A stretch of 64,000 nucleotides of DNA, taken from contig NZ_SMLZ01000102.1 in assembly GCF_009711415.1 (NCBI RefSeq), forward strand, positions 1-64,000. The letters are read 5' to 3'. The position numbers and the translations under genes are program-made. Of this stretch, positions 42,748-53,022 are shown one piece after another. This DNA is from Roseibium denhamense. Its GTDB lineage: Bacteria > Pseudomonadota > Alphaproteobacteria > Rhizobiales > Stappiaceae. The notes beneath the pieces are model-generated. The model had not been told where the DNA came from and made no database searches. It worked only from the letters and a program-made list of their open reading frames with translations. Within the stretch, counting starts at the first letter, position 1. Every line of letters begins with the position of its first letter.

Positions 42748-44130
42748 ATGGCGGAAAAGTGGAGCCCGGACGGCTGGAGATCCTTGCCGATCTTGCAGGT
42801 GCCGGAATACCCGGATCAAGAGGCTTTGGCGGATGTGGAACATCGCCTGTCGACTTATCCGCCGCTCGTATTTGCAGGTGAGGCCAGAGCGCTGAAAAAC
42901 CAGCTGGCCGAAGTTGCGAAGGGAAATGGTTTCCTGCTGCAGGGCGGTGACTGCGCCGAAAGCTTCGCCGAACACCATCCTGACCACATCCGGGATTTCT
43001 TCCGTGTGTTCCTGCAGATGGCGGTGGTTCTCACCTATGCTGCATCGCAGCCGGTGGTGAAGGTTGGCCGGATCGCCGGCCAGTTCGCAAAACCGCGGTC
43101 GTCCAACATCGAGAAAAAGGATGATGTGGAGCTGCCGAGCTACCGTGGTGACATCATCAACGACATCAACTTCACACCGGAAAGCCGTATTCCGGATCCG
43201 AACCGGATGGCCATGGCCTACCGGCAATCCGCTGCGACGCTGAATCTCCTGAGAGCCTTCTCCCAAGGCGGTTTTGCGAATTTGGATCAGGTGCATCAAT
43301 GGATGCTCGGTTTCATCTCCGACAGCCCTCAAGGCCACCGTTACAAGGAGCTGGCGGACCGGATCAGTGAATCCCTGTCCTTCATGCGTGCGTGCGGCAT
43401 CACCCGGGACAGCGTTCCCCAGCTCCGGGGAACTGATTTCTTCACCAGCCACGAAGCGCTGCTTCTGGGGTATGAAGAATCGCTGACCCGCGTCGATTCC
43501 ACGTCCGGCGATTGGTACGCAACCTCTGGCCACATGCTGTGGATCGGCGACCGGACCCGTCAGCCCGACCATGCGCATGTCGAATTCTTCCGGGGCATCA
43601 AGAACCCGATTGGCTTGAAGTGTGGTCCGTCCCTGACGCCGGATGGTTTGCTGGAGCTGGTCGACATTCTGAATCCGGACAATGAACCGGGTCGCCTGAC
43701 CCTGATCGCGCGGTTTGGCGCCGACAAAGTCTTTGACCATCTGCCCCAGCTGGTGCGCGCGATTGAACGCGAAGGAAAGTCCGTGGTTTGGTCCTGCGAT
43801 CCGATGCATGGCAACACCATTTCGGCAGGCGGTTACAAAACCCGTCCGTTCGACCGGATCTTGCGGGAAGTCGAGGCGTTCTTTGCGGTCCACCGTGCGG
43901 AAGGCACCCATCCGGGTGGCGTCCATGTGGAAATGACCGGCCGCAACGTGACAGAATGCACGGGCGGTGCCCGGGCGCTGACCGAGGAGCAGCTCGGTGA
44001 CCGGTACCACACCCACTGCGACCCGCGTTTGAACGCGGATCAGGCGCTTGAGTTGGCTTTCCTGATTGCGGAAAATCTCAAGAAGGAACGTGACGACCGG
44101 CAAAGCGAGCCGCTGGCTGCCAGCGCGTAA
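42748..44130 (+). CDS. Class II 3-deoxy-7-phosphoheptulonate (DAHP) synthase
   Basis: A 460-residue enzyme condensing PEP and erythrose 4-phosphate at the start of aromatic amino-acid synthesis. Class II signatures: [14 protein letters not shown] near residue 70, [21 protein letters not shown]-like [22 protein letters not shown] and [15 protein letters not shown]. The ATG at 42742 is too close to the GAGGAG (1 nt); ATG 42748 is 7 nt away and preferred. A terminator follows. A long antisense open frame here is a shadow. Confidence 0.95.
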   Translation: MAEKWSPDGWRSLPILQVPEYPDQEALADVEHRLSTYPPLVFAGEARALKNQLAEVAKGNGFLLQGGDCAESFAEHHPDHIRDFFRVFLQMAVVLTYAASQPVVKVGRIAGQFAKPRSSNIEKKDDVELPSYRGDIINDINFTPESRIPDPNRMAMAYRQSAATLNLLRAFSQGGFANLDQVHQWMLGFISDSPQGHRYKELADRISESLSFMRACGITRDSVPQLRGTDFFTSHEALLLGYEESLTRVDSTSGDWYATSGHMLWIGDRTRQPDHAHVEFFRGIKNPIGLKCGPSLTPDGLLELVDILNPDNEPGRLTLIARFGADKVFDHLPQLVRAIEREGKSVVWSCDPMHGNTISAGGYKTRPFDRILREVEAFFAVHRAEGTHPGGVHVEMTGRNVTECTGGARALTEEQLGDRYHTHCDPRLNADQALELAFLIAENLKKERDDRQSEPLAASA

Positions 44131-44161
44131 TCCGCGAATTCGAAAACCACGCATTAACCTT

Positions 44162-44190
44162 GAGGGCGGCTTTTGCCGCCCTCTTGTCGT
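44162..44190 (+). terminator. Intrinsic terminator of DAHP synthase
   Basis: GAGGGCGGC (44162-44170), TTTT loop, GCCGCCCTC (44175-44183), then TTGTCGTTTTG. It lies about 30 bp past the stop codon. Confidence 0.85.
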
Positions 44191-44295
44191 TTTGCATAAC
44201 AATTGATTCAAATTCCGGCAAACCGTAAGGGTGCATTAACCCAAAAAGCGCATGCCTAAATGAGTTGAGGAACTGTTCGTAAGGAACTGATTACG

Positions 44296-44826
44296 TTGCG
44301 TGAGTTATGGGATCTGTCGAGGGTGTCCTGCCTCGTTGCAGAGGACAATCCTCACATGCGTTCAATTCTGCGGTCGGTCTTGTCTGGCTTCGGAATCCGG
44401 GCAATTTATGAGGCGTCCGACGGCGCAGAGGCGTTGGAATTGGTTGTCGACCGGAAGCCGGATATCGTGCTTTGCGATTGGGCCATGCAACCCTTCGGCG
44501 GAAACGAATTTCTGAAGATCTTGCGCGGTGACCGTGACCCGCTCATCTGCACGATGCCGGTCCTTGTAATCACCGCACATGCCAAACGGACCACTATTCT
44601 GGAGGCGATAGGGATCGGCATTCATGGATTTGTGGCCAAGCCGATCGCGCCCGCCATCCTTTACAAACACATGTGCGACATTCTTCAGCGCCAGCAAGTT
44701 GAGGGCCCAAGCACGGGGATCATGGGGCCAGGTGACCAGAAAACGCGTAGCCTAGACATAACCGATCTGTCCGGCATGGCTCCGAAAGACCAGCCTGATC
44801 CGGCGCAAGCGCTCGCGCTTTTGTAA
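44296..44826 (+). CDS. Single-domain response regulator (CheY-like)
   Basis: A 176-residue protein made of one receiver domain: acidic residues in VAEDNPH (Glu16, Asp17), phospho-Asp61 in IVLCDWAMQPF, and the switch lysine in GFVAKPIAP. A ~40-residue tail without recognised domain follows. No histidine kinase is adjacent. The start is a TTG with AAGGAA about 10 nt upstream; no better start is in frame near it. Confidence 0.8.
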   Translation: MRELWDLSRVSCLVAEDNPHMRSILRSVLSGFGIRAIYEASDGAEALELVVDRKPDIVLCDWAMQPFGGNEFLKILRGDRDPLICTMPVLVITAHAKRTTILEAIGIGIHGFVAKPIAPAILYKHMCDILQRQQVEGPSTGIMGPGDQKTRSLDITDLSGMAPKDQPDPAQALALL

Positions 44827-44898
44827 TCCGCCATCTGTTGTTTCGCGCGAGCGGGTAACGCTTCTAGGTTAGCGGGCGGTTAATCGGGATAAATACGC

Positions 44899-44968
44899 CG
44901 CCCAAAGATGCTCGGTTATTAACTGGGCGATCATCTTTGGGCGTTTCTAACTAAACACCCGATGCTCG
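44899..44968. repeat. Intergenic palindromic repeat, copy 3 (compound)
   Basis: Two nested inverted repeats. CGCCCAAAGATG (44899-44910) pairs with CATCTTTGGGCG (44932-44943) across 21 nt; overlapping it, GGGCGTTT, a 6-nt spacer and AAACACCC, then GATGCTCGAG. The second half, read on the minus strand, gives GAGCATCGGGTGTTT, close to the copy at 19.3 kb. It lies in the gene-free stretch upstream of nadE. Confidence 0.65.
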
Positions 44969-45053
44969 AGCCGGGGGCAGTCGAAATGTCCGATTGCAAG
45001 CGCACGGCCGGGCCGCTACACCATCGGGTAGCAACTATTCCCGGATTATCCTC

Positions 45054-46721
45054 ATGATTTCAGACCGTTTCCGTTTGGCTGTGGCCCAACTCAATCCAAC
45101 AGTTGGTGATGTGACCGGCAATTTGAGCCTTGTCAGGGCGGCCCGAGAGGAAGCCGCTCGGAAGGGTGCGGACCTACTTCTCACATCAGAGCTTGTTTTG
45201 GCCGGCTATCTTCCGGAAGATCTGGTTCTAAAGCCCGCATTTGTCCGCAAATGCATGGAAGCGGCCGAACAACTGGCCTTGGAAACGGCCGATGGCGGTC
45301 CGGGGGTGATCATTGGCACCCCTTACAAGGGCGATGATGGCCGGGTCTACAATGCGGCCTTGCTGCTCGACCAGGGCAAGATCCAATCCGTTCGCTATAA
45401 ATACGACCTGCCGAACTACAGTGTTTTTGACGAAAAGCGCGTCTTTGCGGCGGGCCCGTTGCCGGGACCGGTTGATTTCAGGGGCGTGCGGATTGGTATC
45501 CCGATCTGCGAGGATATCTGGAACGACGAAGTTTGTGAGTGCCTGGAAGAAACCGGCGCCGAACTGCTGCTGGTTCCAAACGGCTCCCCATACTGGGAGA
45601 ACCGCGCGGAAGAAAGACTGCAGGTCGTTGTTGCCCGTGTTGTGCAGACCAATCTGCCGCTGGTTTACTGCAATCAGGTAGGCGGGCAGGATGAGTTGGT
45701 TTTTGATGGTGGATCGTTCGCGCTCCAGGCCGACCGGTCGCTGGCCCTGCAGATGCCGCAATTCGCGACCAGCCTTGCCGTTTCAGACTGGAAACGGGAT
45801 GGAGAGACCTGGGTCTGTGAAAACGGTCCAATGGACAAACTGCCTGACCTGGATGAGGCCAATTGGCGGGCCTGCGTCATGGGGCTTGGCGACTATGTGA
45901 ACAAGAACGGTTTTCCCGGGGTTGTGCTTGGCCTGTCGGGCGGGATCGACTCAGCAATTTGCGCAGCGATGGCCGTTGATGCGCTCGGGGCTGACCAGGT
46001 CCATGCCATCATGCTGCCCTACCGGTACACGTCGGAGGAGAGCATTCAGGACGCAGCCGATTGCGCAAAGGCGCTTGGCATACGCTATGACACCGTGCCG
46101 GTGGCGGAGCCCGTTGAAGGCTTCCTGTCCGCGCTTTCCGGCATGTTCAAGGGTACGAACGAGGACACGACGGAAGAAAATCTTCAGTCGCGGACCCGTG
46201 GGGTCATATTGATGGCGGTCTCCAATAAGTTCGGCAAGATGGTGATGACCACAGGCAACAAGTCAGAAATGTCGGTCGGTTATGCAACGCTCTATGGCGA
46301 CATGAATGGCGGCTACAATCCGATCAAGGATCTCTACAAGACGCAGGTTTACCACCTGGCTGACTGGCGGAACCGGAACCAGCCTGAAGGCCTTCTCGGC
46401 CCCAAGGGCGAGGTGATCCCGTCCAACATCATCACAAAGGTGCCAACGGCAGAGCTGCGCGAAAACCAGACAGACCAGGATTCGCTCCCGCCCTACGACG
46501 TGCTCGACGACATTCTGGAATGTCTGGTCGAAGAGGAGATGTCGGTCGGTGAGATCGAAAAGCGGGGCCACAGCCGGGATCTGATCCACAGGATCGAGCA
46601 TCTGTTGTACATTGCTGAATACAAACGCCGCCAAGCCCCACCGGGCGTGAAAATCACTGAGCGCAATTTCGGCAAGGACCGCCGGTATCCGATCACCAAC
46701 CGCTTTCGTGATCGTTCCTAA
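45054..46721 (+). CDS. nadE: Glutamine-dependent NAD+ synthetase
   Basis: A 555-residue two-domain enzyme for the last step of NAD synthesis. The N-terminal nitrilase-type glutaminase shows the Glu-Lys-Cys triad regions (TSELVLAGY, KYDLPNY, GIPICEDIW); the C-terminal synthetase shows the PP-loop LGLSGGIDSAICA and STKVPTAELR-like ITKVPTAELRENQTDQD. ATG 45054 begins the family-typical MISDRFRLAVAQLNP; the 20 preceding in-frame codons lie in the leader. It is monocistronic or linked to the MFS gene 33 bp downstream. Confidence 0.95.
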   Translation: MISDRFRLAVAQLNPTVGDVTGNLSLVRAAREEAARKGADLLLTSELVLAGYLPEDLVLKPAFVRKCMEAAEQLALETADGGPGVIIGTPYKGDDGRVYNAALLLDQGKIQSVRYKYDLPNYSVFDEKRVFAAGPLPGPVDFRGVRIGIPICEDIWNDEVCECLEETGAELLLVPNGSPYWENRAEERLQVVVARVVQTNLPLVYCNQVGGQDELVFDGGSFALQADRSLALQMPQFATSLAVSDWKRDGETWVCENGPMDKLPDLDEANWRACVMGLGDYVNKNGFPGVVLGLSGGIDSAICAAMAVDALGADQVHAIMLPYRYTSEESIQDAADCAKALGIRYDTVPVAEPVEGFLSALSGMFKGTNEDTTEENLQSRTRGVILMAVSNKFGKMVMTTGNKSEMSVGYATLYGDMNGGYNPIKDLYKTQVYHLADWRNRNQPEGLLGPKGEVIPSNIITKVPTAELRENQTDQDSLPPYDVLDDILECLVEEEMSVGEIEKRGHSRDLIHRIEHLLYIAEYKRRQAPPGVKITERNFGKDRRYPITNRFRDRS

Positions 46722-46754
46722 CACATTGCGCGGCAGGCCGGACGGGACACTTCC

Positions 46755-47969
46755 ATGACCTATTTAGGCTTTCTGCGCGACAATGCCCGCTGGCTTTCCG
46801 CAAGCTATCTGCTCGCGGTCTTCTCCGGATTTGGACAGACATTCTTTATCGCCCTGTCTGCAGGCGATATCCGGGCGGAATTCGGTCTTAGCCATGGTGA
46901 GCTCGGTCTTATCTATATGGTCGCCACCCTGGCCAGTGCGTTTTCGCTCTCTTATGTCGGCAAGAGCCTTGATTACTTCCCGGTCCGCCGGATTGCTGTG
47001 ATCGTTATCAGTTCCCTCGCGCTGTCCTGTTTATTGATGGCAACCACGGCGGCCGTCTGGATGGTGGGGCTTGCGTTCTTCGGCCTGCGCTTGTGCGGGC
47101 AGGGCATGTTGACCCACACATCCATCACGGCGGCCGGCCGATGGTTTTCTGCGCAAAGGGGCCGCGCCGTCTCCGTCGCGATGCTCGGCTTTCCAACTGC
47201 CGAGGCGTTGTTTCCGATCCTGTTTGTCCTTCTGAGTGGTTATGTAGGCTGGCGCGGCGCCTGGACGGTTTCTGCGGGCGTCCTTTTGCTGCTTTGCTTG
47301 CCGATCCTAGCTGTTCTGCTGGCAAAGGACCGGATCGCATCTGCGTCTGAAACCGCTTCAGCAAAGCCGGAAGGCCGCCAATGGACACGGGCCGAGGTGC
47401 TGCGTGATCCCGTTTTTTGGCTTGTTTCTGCCGGTATCAATGCGCCTGCCTGCATCGGAACGGCGATCTTCTTTCATCAGGTCTATCTGGTCGAACTTCG
47501 CGGCTGGAGCCTGGAATTGTTCGCAGGCGCCTTTCTGGTAATGGCCGCAGGTGTCGTCTGTGCGTCGCTGACCATAGGGCCGCTCATCGACAGATACTCC
47601 GCCCGCCATCTTCTGCCTTTTACACTGCTCCCTCTAACTGTTGCCTGCGCGGTGTTGGCCACAGTTCATCTGCCGGTCGCAGCATTTATTTTCATGGGCC
47701 TTGTCGGTGTCTCCAATGGTTTTAACGGGACCCTCGTTGGTGCACTTTGGCCAGAGGTTTACGGCACCCGTTATCTTGGTGCCATTCGCGCTGTTGCATT
47801 TTCGCTGATGGTATTTGCGTCTGCCGCTGGGCCCGGCGCTGTTGGATGGCTGATCGATAATAGTGTGCCATTCGATTTGCAGGTGATGGGTATGGGTGCC
47901 TATTGTCTGGTGTTCTGTTTTGTTCTTACAGGGGCGGCTCGCGTTTACCGTGACCGGGAACAAAGCTGA
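46755..47969 (+). CDS. MFS transporter
   Basis: A 404-residue permease with about 12 hydrophobic segments and the MFS loop SLDYFPVRRIAV at position 2-3; LRLCGQGMLTHTSITAAGRWF and PLIDRYSARHLLPF in the second half are as in the oxalate/formate and CynX-like groups. The substrate is not determinable. It starts 33 bp downstream of nadE on the same strand. Confidence 0.85.
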   Translation: MTYLGFLRDNARWLSASYLLAVFSGFGQTFFIALSAGDIRAEFGLSHGELGLIYMVATLASAFSLSYVGKSLDYFPVRRIAVIVISSLALSCLLMATTAAVWMVGLAFFGLRLCGQGMLTHTSITAAGRWFSAQRGRAVSVAMLGFPTAEALFPILFVLLSGYVGWRGAWTVSAGVLLLLCLPILAVLLAKDRIASASETASAKPEGRQWTRAEVLRDPVFWLVSAGINAPACIGTAIFFHQVYLVELRGWSLELFAGAFLVMAAGVVCASLTIGPLIDRYSARHLLPFTLLPLTVACAVLATVHLPVAAFIFMGLVGVSNGFNGTLVGALWPEVYGTRYLGAIRAVAFSLMVFASAAGPGAVGWLIDNSVPFDLQVMGMGAYCLVFCFVLTGAARVYRDREQS

Positions 47970-48025
47970 GGCATGGCCTCAATTTGCGCTTGCCCGCTTC
48001 CATGTCTCAAGCTAACTGAAGCGCC

Positions 48026-49387
48026 ATGACCATTACAGTACGCTTCGCGCCGTCGCCGACCGGCCACATTCACATCGGCAACAGCCGCCCGGCTCTCTAT
48101 AACTGGCTTTTTGCCAAGAAAAACGGCGGGCGTTTTGTCCTGCGTTTCGACGACACAGATACCGAACGCTCAAAACAGGAGTATGCCGATTCCATCGAGC
48201 AGGACTTGCGGTGGCTTGGCATCCAGCCCGACACAATCGAGCGCCAGTCGGAGCGGATCGCAAGCTATGACGCAGCTGCGCAGACGCTTAAAGACGCCGG
48301 GCTGCTTTATCCCTGTTACGAAACACCGGAAGAACTGGAACGCCGGCGCTCCCGTCAGCGGGCCCTTGGCCGTCCGCCGGTTTATGACCGAGCCGGGTTG
48401 AAGCAGACCGAAGACGAGCGAAAGGCATTTGAGACGGAAGGCCGCAAGCCGCATTGGCGGTTCGTCCTGCCGAACCACCAAGGCGATCCGTTTTCGACAC
48501 AGCGTACCGAGGTGACCTGGGAGGACCTTTGCCGGGGCCAGCAAACCGTGGATCTGGCTTCCATGCCCGATCCGGTGCTGATCCTCTCGGACGGCACCTA
48601 TCTCTACACATTTGCGTCGATCGTCGACGATATTGCTATGGGCATCACACATATCATCCGCGGTGAAGACCACGTTTCGAATACGGGCGTGCAGTTTGCC
48701 ATTTTTGAAGCGCTCGGGGCGAAAGTTCCAATTTTCGGCCACCACAATCTGCTGACGACGGTTGACGGGGAAGGGCTGTCCAAACGCAAGGGCGCCCTGT
48801 CCATCGGGTCTTTGCGGGAGACCGGCCTGGAGCCAATGTCCGTGTGCTCGCTTGCTGTTTTGACCGGCACGAGCAAGGCCGTTGAAGCTCTGCCGACCAT
48901 GGATGCTCTGGTCGAAAAGTTCGATCTGACGAGCGTGTCGCGTTCATCCGCCAAGTTTGACCCGGAAGAACTGAAAGTCCTGAACGCGCGTCTGGTCCAC
49001 GACATGCCGTTCGAGGTGGCTTCTGACCGGTTGAAGGATCTTGGTATTGGCGGCGGCGCGGCGTTTTGGGAGGCTATTCGCGGGAATTGCGAGCTGGTCT
49101 CCGATGCCAGGGGCTATTGGGAGATTGTCGAGGGCCCGGTGCAGAGCCGCGTTGAAGACGATGACCGGGAGTTTATCGCGCAAGCCAAGGCCTTTTTTCC
49201 CGAAGGCGATGTGTCCGCAGAGACCTGGGGCGCCTGGACCTCGGCCCTGAAGGCTGAAACAGGCAGGAAGGGGCGGGGGCTTTTCATGCCGCTGCGCCGG
49301 GTTTTGACCGGTCTCGATCATGGTCCGGACATGAAAGACCTTCTGCCGCTTATTGGGCGACAAAAAATTCTGGACCGACTACCCTGA
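48026..49387 (+). CDS. gltX: Glutamate--tRNA ligase
   Basis: A 453-residue class I aminoacyl-tRNA synthetase. HIGH-type motif in [19 protein letters not shown], the family segment [15 protein letters not shown], and the KMSKS-type loop in [11 protein letters not shown]. Alphaproteobacteria often carry two gltX genes; the other is outside the window. Its 3' end overlaps the convergent DUF2865 gene by 38 bp. Confidence 0.95.
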   Translation: MTITVRFAPSPTGHIHIGNSRPALYNWLFAKKNGGRFVLRFDDTDTERSKQEYADSIEQDLRWLGIQPDTIERQSERIASYDAAAQTLKDAGLLYPCYETPEELERRRSRQRALGRPPVYDRAGLKQTEDERKAFETEGRKPHWRFVLPNHQGDPFSTQRTEVTWEDLCRGQQTVDLASMPDPVLILSDGTYLYTFASIVDDIAMGITHIIRGEDHVSNTGVQFAIFEALGAKVPIFGHHNLLTTVDGEGLSKRKGALSIGSLRETGLEPMSVCSLAVLTGTSKAVEALPTMDALVEKFDLTSVSRSSAKFDPEELKVLNARLVHDMPFEVASDRLKDLGIGGGAAFWEAIRGNCELVSDARGYWEIVEGPVQSRVEDDDREFIAQAKAFFPEGDVSAETWGAWTSALKAETGRKGRGLFMPLRRVLTGLDHGPDMKDLLPLIGRQKILDRLP

Positions 49388-50687
49388 CAGGGATGTCCCT
49401 GTCGGGAGCTGGACGGAAGCCCGGGTCATCTGATTTGAACACCGGAGACCCGGCGACCTCTTCTTCCCGGTTTTTTCCGTACCGGTTGCCAAGCAAGGGC
49501 AATCCGCCTGAGGATGCATCCGCCACTTGCGCAGAAGCGGGCGTTAGCCGCAGCATCACAGGTTCAAGCCGGGCGGATGCTTTAAATCCCTTTTCAAGAT
49601 TGATCAGGGTATCCGGATCCGCGTAGGCCGGAAGCTGGTCCCGCATCAAGGGCGCGCGGGCCAGGGGAGACGAGGTATCGTTTTCTGCGCCGACCGTACG
49701 CCCCCGGCTCAGCTGCAGGGATCGGCGTGGCAGCCCCTGGCTGATATCGGTGAAGAAGATCCGGTTGCTTCCCGAGGCACTGCCGCTCACCTCTGTCCAT
49801 CTGGACTGGCTGCCCGTTTGCCGTGGCAGGCGGCAACTGCACCCTTCCACAAATTCAGATTTGTACCGGTAGGCGAAGGGCTGTTCCGTATAGAGGCTTC
49901 CGGCAAGGGACATCATGTCCGCCTGGTCACCGCCCGGATTGCGATAAACATAAAGCTCGGTGTTCGAGGCCGGGCAGATTTCGGAGCACCGTGCGGCATC
50001 ATTGGCAAACTGGCTCTTGCCCGTCGAAAAGCTGACGGGAAAGAAATATCCGTCGCATGTGCGCACGCAGAGCGTTCGGAACGTTCCCCCTGAGGGCAAC
50101 CGCACTTTAGAACTCGCGGCGCCCGCAGATCGGCGCTTGCGCACAGCCGTTTGTTCCTGTGGATCGGCCGCTGCCAGTTCCACGCGGGGCTGCGGATTGA
50201 ACAGGCGGGCAAGGAGGGATCTCGGGCTTGTCTGCGATCCGTCCGGTCCGCTCTCTGCCTGACGAGTGGTTCCGCTGGAATTGCAGTTTTGTTTTGCAAT
50301 AGCCGCACGCACCTGACGCAACCGCTTTCCGGAACCGGAGCTGCCGCCCGACTTCGCGATTTGCCGTTCAATCGCGGCCAGGTTATTGCGCATACGGCTG
50401 ATCTTGTCGGAAAGGCTGTCGCATTTGGCGCCGCCCGCTGATGGGCAGTCGAAATGGCGGGCATCCCGCTCGGCCGCCTTGATTGCAGCGCTTTGCTGGC
50501 GTTTCGCGGTAAGCCATTTTTGAGCCGCCGGGGAAGCTTTTCCCGCAGATTTTTCAAGCTGGCGGAGTTCGGATTGAAGAGCGGAACAGGAAGCAGCATG
50601 TGCAGGGGCGCCTGCAAGCGCTAGAGCAGCGCTCATATAGGCAAACGCAATACACACCGTAGACTTTGCGTTAAAGCGCAGTCTCAT
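49350..50687 (-). CDS. DUF2865 exported protein
   Basis: A 445-residue protein with a signal sequence (hydrophobic [17 protein letters not shown], cleavage after AHA) and a helical N-terminal part rich in Lys/Arg and Ala. The DUF2865 core is visible in the middle: [36 protein letters not shown] and GCSCRLP, with several paired cysteines suggesting disulfides. The C-terminal third is low-complexity and proline-rich. The function is unknown; an envelope role is likely. It follows the MarR gene on the same strand with about 120 bp between. Confidence 0.82.
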   Translation of the reverse strand: MRLRFNAKSTVCIAFAYMSAALALAGAPAHAASCSALQSELRQLEKSAGKASPAAQKWLTAKRQQSAAIKAAERDARHFDCPSAGGAKCDSLSDKISRMRNNLAAIERQIAKSGGSSGSGKRLRQVRAAIAKQNCNSSGTTRQAESGPDGSQTSPRSLLARLFNPQPRVELAAADPQEQTAVRKRRSAGAASSKVRLPSGGTFRTLCVRTCDGYFFPVSFSTGKSQFANDAARCSEICPASNTELYVYRNPGGDQADMMSLAGSLYTEQPFAYRYKSEFVEGCSCRLPRQTGSQSRWTEVSGSASGSNRIFFTDISQGLPRRSLQLSRGRTVGAENDTSSPLARAPLMRDQLPAYADPDTLINLEKGFKASARLEPVMLRLTPASAQVADASSGGLPLLGNRYGKNREEEVAGSPVFKSDDPGFRPAPDRDIPVRVVGPEFFVAQ

Positions 50688-50808
50688 TACTTGTCCCCTG
50701 CAGCGCCCAATCCCCGCGCCATCCGCTTCAACCTGGATGCCGGCATCATTGCCGTAAAGCCGGACAATAGCAACGAAAGCTATGACGTGAGGTTAATGCG
50801 AGCCGTTG

Positions 50809-51309
50809 TCAGGCCGGGTTTCCGGAGCCTCCCGGAAGGTTTTCTGCCGCGGCCTGAAGCCGGGCGAAAATATCTTCGAGCTGGGCCTTCTGGTCTTCGG
50901 ACAGAGCGTCTTGCAACTGGTTGCTATAGGCGTTGGCCAGCGGAACAATTTCTTCATACATGGCCTTGCCGGCGTCGGTGAGCTGGAGCGCCTGTTCGCG
51001 CTGGTCCGTATCCTTCCTCGTTCTCAGCAAATAGCCCTTGGTCTCAAGACCTGCCACTGCACGGCTCACTTTTGTCTTGTGCATCGAAGTCGCCTTGCCA
51101 ACATCGCGCGCGGTCATCTGACCATGTTCGCCCAGCGTCGCGGTGACCCGCCATTCCGGAATGCCGATGCCAAAACGGTCCGAATAGACCTGAGAAAAAG
51201 ACCGGCTCACGGTCTCGGCAAGATGATTGAGCTGATAGGGCAAGAACCGGCTCAGCTTTAGCAACGGCCGGTCGCACTGGTTCGGTGAACGTGAGGGGGA
51301 GGTCGGCAT
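50809..51309 (-). CDS. MarR-family transcriptional regulator
   Basis: A 166-residue winged-helix regulator. DNA-binding segment TARDVGKATSMHKTKVSRAV followed by the wing GYLLRTRKDTDQREQALQL; the dimer helices flank it. Typical targets are efflux or aromatic-compound genes, but here the divergent MBL-fold gene is the nearest candidate. A start at 51309 gives the normal length. Confidence 0.88.
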   Translation of the reverse strand: MPTSPSRSPNQCDRPLLKLSRFLPYQLNHLAETVSRSFSQVYSDRFGIGIPEWRVTATLGEHGQMTARDVGKATSMHKTKVSRAVAGLETKGYLLRTRKDTDQREQALQLTDAGKAMYEEIVPLANAYSNQLQDALSEDQKAQLEDIFARLQAAAENLPGGSGNPA

Positions 51310-51678
51310 CAGGTTCGCAAAGGCTCGTCAGGCTATCGTGCAGATCAAACAATATGAGAAGAAGTTTGCCGTTTTCCGGCCACCTTCCAGCATTAGCAAG
51401 TACTCATAATAACGATAGCATGGAATGCCCTTTGATGGTGCTTGGAATTATTTGCAGGACATTTGGAGCCGGTCTTGTACAGCCATCTGATTTTCGATCG
51501 GATAGCTGGCGGAATTGACAGCGTTCTGTTGATAAGAAAGGATTCGTTAACAAAGTGGCGCCCATGAATTTGCGAATCGGGTGCGATTCCTGAACCCTTT
51601 CCGTCAACAGTTATTGGGATGAATTCCCAACAGATCGATGGAGTGCCGGACATTGACCGGCAGAACAGCGAGGCCGTC
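51310..51678. other. Divergent intergenic region between the MarR and MBL-fold genes
   Basis: About 370 bp with no supported gene. A TTGACA hexamer at 51515-51520 could be a -35 box for the MBL-fold gene, but no good -10 follows at 16-18 bp. No clear MarR-type palindrome was found by eye. Confidence 0.4.
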
Positions 51679-52908
51679 ATGGCAACCTACAAAAATACAA
51701 AAGATGCCATTCCCGGCGAGAACGGCCGGCTCGAGGAAATGGGGCGCAATTGCTACGTCTACCAGTCGGACGGATGCGCGAATACCGGGTTTGTCATCGG
51801 TGAGCGCGGCGTGCTTGTCATCGACGGCCAGCCGACGCCGGCGCTTTCCCAAACTGCACTCGAAAAACTGCGCGAAGTCACGGACAAACCGGTAAAACTC
51901 CTCGTACTGACCCATTTCCATGCAGACGTGTCTGCTGGAATTTCCGGGTTTGAGCCTGGAGAAATTATCGCGTCGGATCTTACCCGTCGGATGAGCGATA
52001 CACGCGGCAAACAAGAGATTCAGGTCGCGAGAAGCCGGTTTGAGAACGTGTTTGGCGGGTTGCCGCACGGTACGCCCCCGGTCGTTCCCAGCATGACAAT
52101 TGCCTCGTCCATGTCGATTGACCTTGGCGGCTGTGAAGTCAGGCTGATGCATCTTGGGCGCGCCCATACAATGGGTGACCTTGTCGTTTGGGTGCCGCAA
52201 AGCGGTGTGCTTTTTGCCGGGGATGTGGTGCAGACCGAGGCGGCGCCGTATTGCGGTGATGCCCATCTTGCCGATTGGCCGCGTGCCCTTGACCGCATTG
52301 CGGCCTTCCGGCCAAGCGCGCTGATGCCCGGCCGCGGAAAACCGGCGCAAGGTGCGGCAGCGGTCTCCACAGCCATCGAAAACACCCGCGAGTTCGTGAC
52401 CGGTCTCAGGGATGCCGCTGCTGCCTGTGTGGAAGGCAGCATGGGGCTGAAAGACACGTTCGAGGCCGTCAAAGACGCATTGTCTCCGCAATTTTCCGGC
52501 CGCACGGATTTTGAAGAGCATCTGCCTTTTAACGTCGCTCGCGCCTATGACGAAGCCCTGGGCCTTGACCAGCCGCAGATCTGGACGCTGGAGCGCTGTG
52601 CCGACCTGACCGACGCTCTTGCCGGCGGAAGCGGAATTCCGGCGGTCCCGGAGCCAGACAGCGAGGCCGATCAGCCCGCTGTACATCCGGAAGATAACCC
52701 TCCAGAAGACAGCGGCAATCAAGCACAGGAACCTCAAGGCACCCTGGAAACCGCTTCCGAAGATCCATCCGGTGAGCTGGTCTCCGATGATGTATTTGCG
52801 CAATCCCTTTTAGGTGATGAACAACCATCAGAAGGGTCGAGCGACGCGGAAACGTCCGGGACCGAAGCGGTGGAGGATGAAAAAGTGCTTGAAGACGCCC
52901 GTCAGTGA
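51679..52908 (+). CDS. MBL-fold metallo-hydrolase with acidic C-terminal tail
   Basis: A 409-residue metallo-beta-lactamase-fold protein. The usual HxHxDH motif appears as LTHFHADVSAG, so the last metal-binding His is Val. Other ligands are present: HLGRAHTMGDLV and LFAGDVV. Residues after about 325 form an acidic, Pro/Ser/Glu-rich tail of some 85 residues with no fold. The ATG at 51679 has GAGG 5 nt upstream; an in-frame ATG at 51619 has no ribosome site. It may work with one metal ion or as a lipoprotein-like hydrolase; the substrate is unknown. Confidence 0.8.
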   Translation: MATYKNTKDAIPGENGRLEEMGRNCYVYQSDGCANTGFVIGERGVLVIDGQPTPALSQTALEKLREVTDKPVKLLVLTHFHADVSAGISGFEPGEIIASDLTRRMSDTRGKQEIQVARSRFENVFGGLPHGTPPVVPSMTIASSMSIDLGGCEVRLMHLGRAHTMGDLVVWVPQSGVLFAGDVVQTEAAPYCGDAHLADWPRALDRIAAFRPSALMPGRGKPAQGAAAVSTAIENTREFVTGLRDAAAACVEGSMGLKDTFEAVKDALSPQFSGRTDFEEHLPFNVARAYDEALGLDQPQIWTLERCADLTDALAGGSGIPAVPEPDSEADQPAVHPEDNPPEDSGNQAQEPQGTLETASEDPSGELVSDDVFAQSLLGDEQPSEGSSDAETSGTEAVEDEKVLEDARQ

Positions 52909-52931
52909 ACATCGCTGATAGACGATCCGGA

Positions 52932-52958
52932 AACGCGCGCAGTTTGCGCGCGTTTTTT
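52932..52958 (+). terminator. Intrinsic terminator of the MBL-fold gene
   Basis: AACGCGCGC (52932-52940), AGTTT loop, GCGCGCGTT (52946-52954), followed by TTTTG. It is 24 bp past the stop codon. Confidence 0.88.
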
Positions 52959-53022
52959 GTTGAGCCTTGATCACGCCTTCCAGATGCCCACATGAAAGCC
53001 GTCAATTTCAGGAGGATTTGGA

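Noticed and set aside
42532..44211. 559-residue minus-strand open frame
   Set aside because: It lies antisense to the unmistakable class II DAHP synthase gene and has no recognisable domain or ribosome site.
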